Part shown: one piece after another, positions 34,001 through 44,430 of the stretch | Numbering within the stretch: the first letter of the stretch is position 1 | Layout of the letters: each line of letters starts with the position of its first letter | Assembly: GCA_023525975.1 (NCBI GenBank) | Contig: CM042042.1 | Span: forward strand, 46,201,880 to 46,265,879 | DNA length: 64,000 bases | Source of the DNA: Smallanthus sonchifolius | Lineage: Eukaryota; Streptophyta; Magnoliopsida; Asterales; Asteraceae | Direction: 5' to 3' | The notes under the pieces: generated by a model | What the model saw: the letters and a program-made list of their open reading frames with translations, nothing else | The model's database searches: none | What the model was told of the DNA's origin: nothing | Position numbers and translations under genes: made by a program

Positions 34001-37000
34001 AACTTTCACTTTTATTGTTAATGACAGTCTTAGTAGCATAATCACCTTATATTTATACTCGATTTCGCTTGTACGTTTCTCCATTTCATTTAAAAACATC
34101 ATTTTGAGCGAAAATACGTGTAAATCGAGTGTAAATCTATGATGACTATGCTACTGAGACTAACAAAAGTGAAAATTGAGATTATCACCAACCAAATTGT
34201 TAGTTTGGATTATTATCATCCAATGAATTATAGTTTGGATTATTAAAAAATAAAAACCAATTTGCCTTTTTAAACAATAGAAGCAAATTCAAACACTACA
34301 TCTACAACCCATTATATATAAGGGGTAACTTTGTAGAATAGTAACCAAGTTTCAAAAGCGTTCCAATTAGGTCACTCAATACGCATTTACACGGTATACA
34401 CCCTTGGGTATACTATGGTGAGTGACCTAATTGGAACTGTAACACCTTAGGCAAATCCCATATCTTTCTGTTCTGTCCACGGGAGAGATGCTGGGTTCAT
34501 ATGGAATGCCCCGTCTCAAAAACCACAACGTGTTTTGGGGCTTAATGTAGTGGATGAGAGGAGAACTCCACATTTAAGCGTGCTTGGGTGGAAGTAATCC
34601 ATGGATGAGTGACCCCTGGGAAGTTTTCACCCGTGCAACCAAAAAGAAATCCGTGAGCTCTTAGGGGGCAAAGCGGACAATATTGTTGGTACGAGAGGCC
34701 GGATGTTACAAGAACACTTTTGAAACTTGGTTATTATTCTGTGGTGTTTTCCCTATATATAATCACTTGCAAATCACAATTTCAAAAACACCATTAATAT
34801 TTTGCACTCTCTAGATCGATTTCTCGGTCTTTAGATCTCTCATGATTGTCAATCGTTGAGTTGTTAGAGGGCGGAGTGGATCAAGTACTTGGGGATTTTT
34901 GCAAATGAGGAAGTGAGAGCAAATGAAATCTATGATGCGGTAAGTGCAGCATTGTTTGAATTTATTTATTTTTGTTCCCTGTTTTTAGCAGTCAAAACAT
35001 ACATCATGTATTTCTATTAAGGAGCCTTAAATTTACAATCATTTGATTGGTCATGAGTGGTGTGCTTGTTACATTTCTAAACTGTTGATGCTTTTGGTTA
35101 TGCAGGTTAAAAGCAATTACATGTGCTTGGTTAATTCTGTAGCAAGCAAAGCCCTCAAACCAGTAGTGGCCTGGATGGAGTTTAATGATGTATGTATACT
35201 TCGAAATTTTTTTTTATATCTTCATCAGATTCGCATCACATGTGGCTCTCATATGCATTTCGCCATATGTCTATCACATATGTTGTTACTTTGAAAGTTA
35301 AAACTTTTTCGCATCTTGCTAAAGCTGATACATATATATGAAATTGTTTTCATAGTCCAAGAAACATATTAGCCTCTTCGATTTTGATCATTCTCTTGCA
35401 TTTCCTTTTAGTTATGTTGTTCCATGCACTAATGAATTTGTGAGCCATGAAAAATTGGTAGAGGATGAAGTGTTAAGAAGATAAAGCTTATATCTATATC
35501 TGAATCTTTCTCTTGGTGCAGGGTGTTTGGTCTTTCACTGAAGAAGCATACAAGCTAAAGGTATGCTATTGCAAATTCAATATTAGAAGAACAAGTTAGT
35601 ATTATATAAGCCTGGCAAAACGGGTGGGGTGGGTTGGGTAGCGGGTCAGAATGGGTTATGACCAAAATGAGTTCGGGCCAAAACGGGTCGTTTTAAAAAA
35701 GAAGTATCAATTTGCTTCGGATCAGAATGGGTCGTAACAAAAAAGTGGCTCGGGTTGAGATAAGATGTCTTAGAAAAGAAAAGTACCAAAATATGGTACC
35801 CGTTTGAACTCATTCTAAATTTACATAGTTTTGAGGCGACCCATCTTGACCCAAATTGTCATAAGGTGTTACCCATTTCAATCTGTTTTGTTAATTGTGT
35901 TACCCAATTCAACCAAAAATACAAAAAAATTTTTTACCCAAACCAACTCATTTAGTATATTACAGCAGGTGAATCTTATTAAACCAACATTTTGGTATTT
36001 TTACAACAGTATATAGAAGATGCAGGTGGAGAGAACTTGGATGACTCTATAAACAAAATAACATACAACATATCATCTATTGAAGATTTGGAACTACTTA
36101 ATGCCATCTTATGTGTAAGTTTCACTTACTTTTATTCAAATTCATTTTCAAACTTGCATTCAGATTCTTACTTCTTGTAATTTAGACTGTAGATGTAGTG
36201 ATTGATGGAACACTAACTCCCGACCCGTTTGGCTACAACGCAACCTTGTTTCTGCAAAACATCAATATAGAGGATAAATCTTGTTTTGGTTTTCTTTCAT
36301 ATCAAAGCGTGTGGAGACACGATAAACGCCTTTCAACTGATCTCGCTCTTGGTATGTTCTACCATAGCTTTTTTTAGTTCTTCTTTAATAGAACAGCTTA
36401 ACCTTATATATACTTATGCTCATAAGAGGGCAAAACATTGAGTTTCTTGAAATCAATTATTTCACGCTAAGGGTAAACTTGTAATTTTAAACCACAAAAA
36501 AGGAAATAATTGAAAATAGCTTATTTCATCTTAAAATAAAACATAAGCACAAACATTTTTATTCAACAACACACTCAAAAGTACTTACCTGTTTATAGAA
36601 AACCCAATAACTAAGATGTTAAAACAAGCAATATATCCCAATCAACCCTTAAGACAACTTTGATCATTATATAAACAATCTCTTAGTGAACTCTCCAAAT
36701 TGGATTAATATTTACTTCATATTGTTTTCAAGACTGGTTTGATGGAGCAGTGTCCCAACCACAACTAGTCCTCGCGGACTTAATAGAAGTTCTCTTTCCA
36801 TCTGGGAATTATACAACTACTTACTTTAGAAACCTCCTAAAGGTACTTGAAGTTCTTTCTTAAAAACTGATAGTGTTTTGTATTTGAACTTATAGTATTT
36901 CTTTTTGTACATGTAAAATGCAGGAAGAACCGCCTATAAGCCTTGGTCCCGAAGACTGCACTCGTGATACTTTTACTGCAATGGAGCCAACTATAATAAC

Positions 37001-37010
37001 ATGTGCATAG
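23962..37010 (+). CDS. Secreted class III solute-binding-protein-like gene, uncharacterised
   Basis: Eleven exons join in frame to 402 residues: 23962-24165, 31646-31748, 32293-32306 (14-nt microexon), 33526-33750, 34868-34939, 35106-35189, 35522-35560, 36010-36114, 36186-36351, 36733-36842, 36924-37010. All introns are GT-AG. Residues 1-28 look like a signal peptide (ILSTLGCLSLLLVGGG). KSYLLIQ, SKMAPRTKYCTPRIKSF, GITSEKVASPCLLKLYN and FVPMDEQAPLQ follow. AEWIKYLGIFANEEVRANEIY...VKSNYMCL...KPVVAWMEF...GVWSF...EDAGGENLD resembles the linker helix and C-lobe of ABC-type iron-siderophore/cobalamin binding proteins. That fold and any ligand are inference; I recall similar unnamed plant proteins. 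The gene seems intact despite a 7.5-kb first intron full of transposons. Confidence 0.8.
24257..26160 (+). mobile_element. Non-autonomous copia element in intron 1
   Basis: LTRs at about 24257-24457 and 25905-26160 share TTTAGTATAAATAGAGGGTT and GTTTGTTTATTTATTTGATT and end CCAACA. PBS-like TTGGTATCAGAATAAAG begins at 24459; a purine tract AAGGGAGAGAA precedes the right LTR. The interior holds a decayed copia gag: KLTSTNCTPWVIMVE and LRAKGLWDAIDP (24933-25163), and a knuckle CYECERTRHIAYEY with its last Cys lost (about 25755). No pol is present. TSDs were not recognised. Confidence 0.82.
26161..26697. other. Intron 1 interval without recognisable content
   Basis: No coding frame. GGATATC-type words cluster at 26600-26690, next to the TA repeat. 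Confidence 0.5.
26698..26760. repeat. (TA)n microsatellite
   Basis: About 31 uninterrupted AT units, next to the TIR element that follows. Confidence 0.98.
26761..27098. mobile_element. TIR MITE inserted in a TA repeat
   Basis: The left end (AAGAGAAAACCACAAAGTTA, GGCGAAAACC) and the right end (GGTTTTCGCCTAACTTGTAG, TTTTCTCTAGAACC) are inverse copies of about 50 bp. The interior has three TTACGTATACGTAA-like palindromes. (TA)n lies on both sides, suggesting a TA target. Confidence 0.8.
27180..29214. repeat. 2-kb palindrome made of two fold-back elements
   Basis: 27180-28210 and 28211-29214 are near-complete inverse copies meeting at 28210/28211. Each half is itself a fold-back with arms over 300 bp (start GGGGATGGTTCC, block AAGTGTAGGAAAAATAAGG; mirrored near 29125). 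The inner junction lacks the outermost 70 bp of both copies. No coding capacity. It lies in intron 1 of the 23962-37010 gene. Confidence 0.88.
29215..29390 (+). mobile_element. hAT-like non-autonomous relic
   Basis: The right end is AAGCTTCGCCACTG, typical of a CAGTGGCG-start hAT family. The left end is decayed (GGAAGCTTAGTGAGG). No TSD match was seen. Confidence 0.5.
29405..30345 (-). repeat. Copia-type 3' LTR (minus strand)
   Basis: It runs from TGTTGG at 29405 to CCAACA at 30345. On the minus strand a polypurine tract AATAGGGAGAT (30346-30356) precedes it, marking it as a 3' LTR with interior sequence to the right. 30357-31330 is then non-coding interior, interrupted by a Helitron. No gag/pol was seen, so this is a LARD-like remnant. 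Confidence 0.7.
30516..31033 (+). mobile_element. Non-autonomous Helitron (518 bp)
   Basis: 5' end TCTATATCTTACTACTC preceded by A; 3' hairpin GTGTAATACAC then GAGATTTTAAC and CTAG followed by T. It shares GGACACGTGTCACTCTCTGG with the Helitron at 48110-48661. A (TA)n run follows at 31034-31073. Confidence 0.85.
31074..31645. other. End of intron 1
   Basis: Residual copia interior to about 31330, then AT-rich intron up to the acceptor at 31645. No gene seen. Confidence 0.5.
31827..32141. mobile_element. TIR MITE in intron 2
   Basis: GGGTTAATTGTGTAAATGG...CAAATTGCAC at the left is inverse to GTGTAATTTGATTAAACC...CATATGTATAATTAACT at the right. It sits between exon 2 and the microexon. Confidence 0.75.
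32551..32720. mobile_element. Half copy of the TIR element found at 41228-41697
   Basis: GAGCAAATTATAAATTACGT, ACGTTACGTCCTTTG and CCGTTAAATTTTACCGTTA match the left arm of the complete copy in the sucrose synthase gene. The other arm is missing here. Confidence 0.7.
32746..33415. mobile_element. hAT non-autonomous element with 8-bp TSD, intron 3
   Basis: It starts CAGTGACGGATCCAAG and ends TCTGCGCCTG. Flanks ATCATTCA (32738-32745) and ATCTTTCA (33416-33423) agree at seven of eight positions. The short interior ORFs look meaningless. Confidence 0.7.
33919..34267. mobile_element. Fold-back MITE in intron 4
   Basis: Inverse arms of about 130 bp share CAAATTG, TTTAATAATCCAAAC, GATAATAATCCAAACTAACA and CTTAGTAGCAT/ATGCTACTGAG. 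Confidence 0.85.
34332..34744. mobile_element. TIR MITE split by a Cassandra LTR
   Basis: GTAGAATAGTAACCAAGTTT, CAAAAGCGTTCC at the left is inverse to GAACACTTTTGAAACTTGG, TTATTATTCTGTG at the right. Removing 34438-34710 plus one 5-bp repeat restores a simple MITE. Confidence 0.78.
34438..34710 (+). repeat. Cassandra-type TRIM solo LTR with 5S rRNA-like promoter
   Basis: The 273-bp unit runs from TGTAACACC to GGATGTTACA. Flanks GGAAC/AGAAC form a 5-bp TSD with one mismatch. 34561-34625 resembles the 3' half of 5S rRNA: TTAAGCGTGCTTGGG (A box), GGATGAGTGACCCCTGGGAA (intermediate element/C box). That is the hallmark of Cassandra elements, transcribed by pol III. It is not a functional 5S gene. 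Confidence 0.85.
35611..35955 (+). mobile_element. hAT-like relic in intron 7
   Basis: It starts CCTGGCAAAACGGGTGGGG with many GGGTCG/GACCC words. The right end is not clear. A shorter relative is at 41148-41217. Confidence 0.45.
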
Positions 37011-38791
37011 AATGCGATTTTTGGTTTAAATGATCTATTGACTTTTAAAAGTGTGTTACCTTATTACTCATTGTTTATAACATTTGTGGGAATGTGAACT
37101 ATATAGTAATTTGTTTCAACCCACAAAAAACAAAGACAAATCGTACCCATATATAGTTGAATTGTTTGTAATCTATCTAATTCGCTAACAAGGGTGATAT
37201 GTATATTACACAGAATTGTTGATCACATACACACATATTGCCCAATATGTTCCAAGAACACAATGATCTAATAATGGTTCGTGCAATTTCTTTTAATACA
37301 TGACAAACAAACAAATAAAAAACAAACATATTCGGTAAAATCCTGCTAATATCAAGCTATTGGCAAAATCATGAAATCTTTAATTTGCATCTTCAGAAAC
37401 CAAAATCATGGTTGTCAAACTTTTCGATATTTTAGTGATTTGATCAACAATCAGCTTGTATAGATTATGTTAATGAATTATACCAAAGTCAACAATAGTC
37501 AAATATTGAAGTCAAATGTTAGTAAAGTCAAATAGCATTAAGTGATTAGTTTTGTTGTTGACTGACAACTTGGAGAAAGATGGAGAACTGTTTGTGTCTA
37601 TTTTCATTCTTAGTTTGTTAATGTTTGTTACCAGCTGATTAGTTTTTTTTAACAGCCAAAGGAAACATTTTATCAAAAATACACAGCAGGCCTCTCCAAG
37701 CAAGTAACTAGAGAAAACCTTACAACCAAAATACATCACGACAGTACATGAGACCAGTTAACATCAAAGTTTACCCAATCAACAAAAGAAATGGACTTCA
37801 ACCTCCCCCTGTATCTAATGCATAAGTAAGATTTCGTTTGAATGTCTTCCACCATTTTTGTGTTTGTGATGAACATCCCGTTGAATAATTGATCAAGTGT
37901 AGTATATGTTCTTATCAGTTTAATATCTGAATCTGATATACTCGATATTAATCTTATTTTTTTTTTATGGGGAAAGACCCATCATAATAGCTTGCTATAT
38001 TGGGGTCTTTGAGCGTCGCCTTGTTGTTGCACTACCAGTTGATTAGTGATAAAGGGTTTAAAGGTTATATAGGTCAGTTTTATATGGTTAATAATTTTCA
38101 TTTCTTCAATTCGATTCTTTCTTGTGTTGTTCATCTTCTACAATTGTGATATGCAATTGGTAGTTTCGTTTGTAATCGTTGGAGATAGTATTCAATAAAA
38201 GCCCTAATTCGATTCCTAATTGTTTCTTATCAATTCCTTATTCAATTGATTGTTCTTGGTGTTGTTTGATTCAAATTCCGCTATTATCATCAACCGATTA
38301 CAATTACATTAAGCTCAATATATTTTAAGATTAGGGTTAAGAATGTAATTTTTAGAAAAAAAACACAACACATACTAAGAATATGAATTTCTTTATTTAT
38401 TTTCATCTTATACATGTTAGCTCTTGCTCAAAGACAGTTTCATTGGCATTTTAACTACCATAATGTGATTTTCTTATAATTATTTACTTTCATGTACACA
38501 TATTTCTTCGTTATGAATTCGTGTGGTCTTGGAAGAACGAAGGTTATGAAGTCACGCGATCTTGAACTAAGGTGCATTAACGTCAATCTTTTAAGCTCCA
38601 AACAGCCTGAAATAAAGCAAGAATTTACACATTTTGAGTTTTAGTGTGCATCTCAAAACTTCTTTTCGTTAAAGACAGGTTTCTGATTTACCTTTGCAAC
38701 GTAGATTGTGAGCGTTTGCTACAAAAAAGAACGATTTCATAAATTAGTTATCTGCACAAGAAATTTCAAGGAAAAAGTTTATGGCTATAAA
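37011..38791. other. Interval between two convergent genes
   Basis: It holds the 3' UTRs of both neighbours. I see no coding region, RNA gene or clear transposon end. Confidence 0.5.
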
Positions 38792-41700
38792 TTAAGAAAT
38801 TGTTAAGAAGACATGCTTTTGTGAAGGCTGTGTTCCCAGTTTTGGCTTTGACACAGGTGCAGGGTTATCTTCATCACTAGCAATGGGCACAGTCCTAACC
38901 TGTGACAAAATATTAAAAAAAAGGACTTAATAAGTAACCCTTTTTGAAATAATTAAATCAGTGTTACTTAATGAAAATGAACTAAATGATATATACCAAG
39001 TTCTTGTAATGTAGATTGTAGAATAACTCAATGTATCTTTGTTTCGCTTCTTTATGTTCCTTGTTTAACTGCTTCCAAAACGCGTAAATGTTCCCCATAT
39101 TCAACACTTTATTTGCATAAATCTTCCATGTGTAGCTGAAAAATCAGAAACAACTCTTAAGTCTTAACTAACAATGATTTTCACTACTAGAAAACATATA
39201 TATTTTTCTACAAAAGTTTCCGACAAGTTACCAACAAAAGAAATTTCCCACAAGTTAGCGACAACTTTCCAACAAAACAAAAAAGTAACCATAAGATTTC
39301 CTACAATTTTTTGAAAAATTTATTAAATAAGTTAACTTATTTATTTAATATAATCGTCGGAATATTGCCGGAAATTACCGACGAATAACTTTTGTCGCTA
39401 ATTCGTCGGAAAATTGGTCAGGACTTTGTCGGAAAAAAACACTTTTTGTCGAAAACTTGTCTCTAACGGCTAATTCCGATAAATTTCCCACGAAATCTGT
39501 TGTCGTAAATTTTTCAGTTTTTTTGGTAGTTTTTTGGTAGTGTTTATTTCAACTACGATACGTATCAAGGGTCAGCATTTGATTACCATTCGTATATACG
39601 CTTCAAACCCCCTTCTGAAATTTTATTCCAGTATCCAGGATCCTCTTTGCATTTCTGGAAAAAATCAGCAATCTTGTTGCTGGAGTCGTCGCCATAATTA
39701 GGATCAATCTGGAATCCAGAAACACCATCAACAATAATCTCAGCAGGACCACCTTGATTGGTTGCAAAAGTTGGTAAGCCACAGTTCATTGCCTCAATAA
39801 CCGTGAGCCCAAACGCCTCGTATAAAGCCGGTTGCACAAATGCCCCCTTTGAGTCAGCGATACAACGGTAGAGCTCACTGTTTCTATTTTTATCAGTTTG
39901 TGCTGCTATCCATCTTATTTGGCCTTTGAGTTGGTATTTCTCTATCAACAAATGCATTTTCTTTATTTCCGCCATTTCTTCCCTGTCTTTTGATTTCGAA
40001 GGATCAAAGAAACCAGCCACAACAACAAGATTAACCAAGCTCCTTAGCCTCTTGTTCTCTCCAAACCATTCGGTTAGTCCGGTGATGTTCTTCACCGTGT
40101 CAAGCCTTGCCATTGAGAAGATGATAGGTTTGTTTTTGTCTTCTAAATATCCGCTGTCAAATAACATAGATGTCAACAACTTAACTATATATAGACTATA
40201 GAGTAAGGTGCCATTTTCGTCCACCTGACGTCCTGACTAACTCCGTCTACATTTTAACGTTAAAATGTAGACGGAGTTAGTCAGGTGGATGAAACCAAAA
40301 AGCTAAAAAAAAAAGTTTTTTTGATGAAAGTGGCTAAAATGACAATCCATATGGACGAAAATGACACTTTACTCTAGTCTATATAGTTATATACACGTAA
40401 AACAAAAGTAATAGTGTAATCATCTTACATGTGCTCGTCGTTTTCAACTTTACTAAAGAGTAATTCCTCTATGGCGGGTTGAAATGTTGTAAATCGTTTT
40501 GGCATTTCATTGTAAGGGAAATAAACGGTCTGATCGGCTCCTGGAGAAGCAATGTTAAATTTGGGATCAAACACGTTGATGCCTGAAACAACTCTGTATA
40601 AGCCTGGAAGTGTAAACGATTCATGGCTTTCATACTGCCCGGGTCTATCTTTACTGCAAACAAAACATCAAAACAGTTTAAACTCAAAACTGATACAAAT
40701 AAGTAATGTGATTGTGTTTGGATATCAATCAAACCTTCCAGCAATTTCTTGGAAAGTACTGGTGATGATGAAATCTGCTGAATTCATTGCAATCATATCA
40801 GCTGTGAATTGACAGGAAAAGTGATATTTTGGGTCCAAATTCTTCCATTTCATGTCTGAATCTTCATATTTAGTCTTCTCTAAAGCGTGTGCAATCGTTC
40901 CCTGTAAATTCGTGAAAATGTATCTATCAGTTTGATCATTTTTGCATAAAAAGCTTCAAGGGTTGCCTCTAACATCTTGAAAACAATCATCACATACCAA
41001 TGTGCTTCCAAGTTTGTTAGCAATGAGAGATGCAACCAGGTTTCCATCAGTGTAGTTTCCAATGATAAGATCAGGTTTCCCTTCCATCATTTCAATTATT
41101 TTTGCACTTGCATCCTGTTTGTTTCAATTTAACTAGTTAATATCTAAGCCTGACAAAACGGGTGGGTTGGGTAACGGGTCAGAATGGGTTTGGGTCAAGA
41201 TTGCCAGGTCTATTTATATCTCATATAAATTTATGAGCAAATTACAAATTACGTGCTTTAAGTATTACCTAAATTTCAGTATATGTCCTTTAACTAAGGA
41301 AATTACAGAAAACGTCCTTTAGGTTTAAAAACCCTTGTACGTTACGTCCTTTAGCCTAACGAACATTTTTATTTTACCGTTAAGTCAGGTCATGTGAGGC
41401 ACATGAGGGTATTTTGGTCTTTTTTTATCGTAAAAGGACTATTTCTATAAACCCTCATTCATAGAAACAAATTACAAGAATAGTCATTTTATGTGTGAAA
41501 GCCTCAAAATTCCCTCATGTGCATGGCACGTGACCATACTTAACTGTAAAATTTAACGGTCGTTAGGCCAAAGTGCGTAACATGCAAGGTTTTTTAAACA
41601 TAAATGACGTTTTCTGTAACATCTTTAGTTAAATGACGTATACTTAAACTTAGGTAATACTTAAAGGGCGTAATTTGTAATTTGCTCTAAATTTATTTAT

Positions 41701-44430
41701 GAACACGAACACGAAGCAAAACTAAAGTAACATGCCTGAGTAAACTTTTCGAGGTATGGATAGATATCAAACCGAGACACCCATTTACGAAGAACACCTT
41801 TTTCTGTCCTGAATGGGACTCTAAGAATGTGTGAATGTTTTGTGTTGAGAACTGGTTCCAGCACCTGATTACACTTGGTCCCTTTGGCATCAGGAAGAAG
41901 TCGAGTCACCTGCGGGTTTGGATCAAAAAATGAAAATCAGTAATAAGTAAAAATGTAAAACATCTGAATACATTTCAATCTTAAAATGAAATATGCAAAT
42001 CTTATTCTCACCACAAGAATCTGAGGCTTGAAGCTGAGTCCTTGTTGTTTAATCCTAAGAAGCAATTCCTCTTCCATAGCTACAACTTGATCCAAAACAT
42101 AAACTACCTGGCCTCCGGTATCAGGCAAGCCAAGAACATTGGATTGACCGAAATACCCATGAATTGAGAATAAAACAACATTGAATATGTTTGGAACTCT
42201 GCTAAAAAAGGCCTCTAGGTTTATGGGGTCGGGTGCTTGAAGAACTTCCAACAGAAACCGAACTGTTTCCCTCACCCTTTCTGCGGTATCTCCCCATCCC
42301 TTCTCAAAACCCCATTCTTTAAATCTGTATGTATAAATCAAGGTTTTAAGCTTTAAGTAGTTTAAATAAAATTGTGATATGGAGCTAATTTCGTACTTGG
42401 ATCATCTGCACAAAGGCAAATAAGCTAGAATTGCCGAATAGGCCAACTTTTAAAAAAGCCATACCTTGGGCTACGTCAGGAGTTACAGGGCCATTGGATG
42501 GATATGTTTCAACGGGCCAGATCATGTTACAAATGCCATAGGCAGTTTGACACAACTCTCGGACACAAATTCGATTATCTGGAGCCCCGATTTCAAACTC
42601 AACCGTGTTTCCACAATTGTATAAGTTCTTAATCTATTTCATTTTCTATGTAAAAACAAGTGAGTCTTTGATTTAAGTAATTCACGCGTATATTTTTAGA
42701 AAGTTTATTTTAGAATTAGAAAGTCAATGTCAATTTTTCTTTCATGTTTAAGTTTACCCTATAAAAAGGAGTTTGGTGTAATGGTTTATTCATTCAATAC
42801 TAGGTCGTGTATTAGATGAGTTGAATAAATGAAAAAATTAAATAGTAATTAGTAATAATGATTTACAAATTATTAAACGATTGAACGATTTAATTGATTT
42901 AGTGAACAAGGTTCAGCGGGTCATAAATGGTAATTTTTCGGGCCCTAAAACCCAAAACTTTGTTTTAGTAGGATTGGATTTGCTATTCAAAAGGGGGTTG
43001 CGGCGCAACTTGTTGCCCGTTTACCTGCCACTTTATTGTAATTATCCTTCTTTTGAAATGAAAATCTAAAGAGCATTTAATTGATAATGAACAAAATTCT
43101 CGATTAAAAAATTAAAGTTCTAAACATTACCTAAGCTCAAAGCTTTGATATGGCGTATCATTCGGCAAGGTAGAAAGGGAGGCGTGAGCTACGATTAGAG
43201 CCGCTTGAAGTTTTGAAACTGTGTTCAAGTTGTCATTTATCATAAGTTTCTGCACCATTGATTTCGAAAACGTTACAAAACAAAGTGAAAATCTGTTCTT
43301 TAATTTTAATACTATATCAAACTAAACTCCTTTCATACTTCTCCTTGATGATTTAATGAGAGTAAGTAATCAACAAGAGGCTGTAATTGGCTGCCAGATT
43401 GACCATGAAGCTTAGAAGTAATGAACTTTGATGTGAAGCTAACTCCATTTCCAATTGAAGAAGATAAACTCATGGTAGGCAAATTAAAGCCCATTGCTCC
43501 AAAATCAATCTCCAATGAATTTTCATCATTAGCCCTGAAATATTTGAACATTGTTAGATCATATATAATTTTCAACCAAAGATTTGAGAAACCTTAACTA
43601 CAACATCTTGCATATATACCATGTCTCGTCGACGATTGTTTCCTTGAACTTCAAGTAATCTTTTGAAGTGATCCCATCAACCGATAGATCGTTAGAGTTG
43701 ACTTTAACAAACTCCCAGAATCCAGGATTCGGCCTTATAGCGAAGGCAACATAAGGAGGAACAACCGCTGCTTCCTGTGAGATTGAATTTAAGTCAAAAC
43801 ATTTCTTCTTTAAGAAATCCAAATGCATATTTATATATATGCTAGGGTGACTCGACTATACAAAAAAAAAAGTTGAAGCTTATGGCACCCATATCTAAGG
43901 AGGCCCCAATTTTTTTGGTTTAACTTGGTCTAAATTTTAGGTTTTTGACAAGGACATTAAAGAATTAGTATACTCGGAAGAGTTTTCTTTTCATTAAAAC
44001 TTACTCCAACTTTAATATGTGTAACTGTGTGTCTTTTAGAAATTATATACAAAAATGTACATTATCATATTCTCATGTGTTATTCTAAGATAAAAATTGT
44101 GTTTTTTTAACGAAAAAGGACCCTAATTTTAGAATTCGCCTTAGGACGCTAAACCCTATGTGCGTGTAGGAATTGATAGATATAGACCTGAGTTGTGCAC
44201 AAGATGTAACCGAGCAAGCCTTCCAAGAGCTGAGCCTTTTCGTCCTTGTCCTCGATGACAGTCTCCATTTCTTGCATCAAATGGTGGAGTTTCATCATCC
44301 GCTTTCCTTTTTCAACATATTTTAGAAAGCATTTTTTCATATGATACCGGCTCTGCCTTAAAGCTTCTGGCATGGTGTCGAGTACTGATTCAGACCGTTT
44401 CATGACCAAACTTGGAGAAGAAGCTGCCAT
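38792..44430 (-). CDS. SUS: Sucrose synthase, SUS5/6-type
   Basis: Twelve coding exons (44188-44430, 43620-43774, 43339-43534, 43131-43249, 42012-42324, 41736-41909, 40998-41114, 40735-40901, 40429-40653, 39587-40153, 38997-39135, 38792-38899) join in frame to 840 residues, a normal length. The enzyme reversibly converts sucrose and UDP to fructose and UDP-glucose in the cytosol or at cell walls/phloem. The N-terminal regulatory part (AVVPPYVAFAIRPNPGFWEF) leads into a GT-B core: LPDTGGQVVYVLDQ at about 304, NYTDGNLVA, FSMARLDTVKNITGL, and EAFGLTVIE (Glu 682 and 690). The C-terminal extension past FYNLHYKNL (VPIASDEDNPAPVSKPK) fits the SUS5/6/7 branch. One intron uses a GC donor (41734-41735). 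Introns hold four mobile insertions but no exon is damaged. Confidence 0.95.
39182..39542. mobile_element. CACTA MITE in sucrose synthase intron
   Basis: Ends CACTACTAGAAAAC and TTTTTTGGTAGTG with a 3-bp TSD TTT on both sides. The interior has TCCGACAA/TTGTCGGAA-type repeats shared with the element at 20363-23143. Confidence 0.9.
40178..40393. mobile_element. MITE with central perfect palindrome, in SUS intron
   Basis: Outer inverse ends are AACTATATATAGACTA...CATTTTCGTCC and GGACGAAAATG...TAGTCTATATAGTT. At its core, 40232-40285 is a perfect 54-bp palindrome with no loop, centred on AACGTT. Confidence 0.85.
41148..41217 (+). mobile_element. hAT-like relic in SUS intron
   Basis: TAAGCCTGACAAAACGGGTG and GGGTCAGAATGGG match the start of the relic at 35611-35955. 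Confidence 0.45.
41228..41697. mobile_element. Complete long-TIR element in SUS intron
   Basis: Inverse arms of about 160 bp start AAATTTATGAGCAAATTAC and mirror GTAATTTGCTCTAAATTTA; inner blocks include GTTACGTCCTTTAGCC and its inverse GGCCAAAGTGCGTAAC. The interior has no ORF. It occupies most of the intron with the GC donor. Confidence 0.85.
42385..42632 (-). other. Unidentified coding-like fragment in SUS intron
   Basis: About 80 codons run stop to stop with no initiating Met at the front. Residues include CGNTVEFEIGAPDNRICVRE, ICNMIWPVETYPSNGPVTPD and GMAFLKVGLFGNSSLFAFV. The composition looks protein-like, with clustered Cys and Pro. It is unrelated to sucrose synthase and I recognise no family. 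It could be a captured exon or an old insertion. Confidence 0.4.
42887..43041 (+). pseudogene. C-terminal fragment of the R2-like RT family
   Basis: LVNKVQRVINGN, then after a frameshift IGFAIQKGVAAQLVARLPA and a stop. This matches the end of the 20559-22735 pseudogene (LLNRVQRVMHSN...GFAI, then KGLAAQLVARLP). It keeps the CAA (Gln) codon that has become TAA in the larger copy. Confidence 0.85.

Noticed and set aside
34550..34640. A 5S rRNA gene
   Set aside because: Only the internal promoter half matches; the first half of 5S is missing and the match lies inside a TG...CA LTR with a TSD.
39583..40224. Sucrose synthase fragment as a stand-alone ORF ending RIYEW
   Set aside because: The stop is inside the intron; the donor at 39585-39586 joins the next exon to give RIYECYTWKIYAN.
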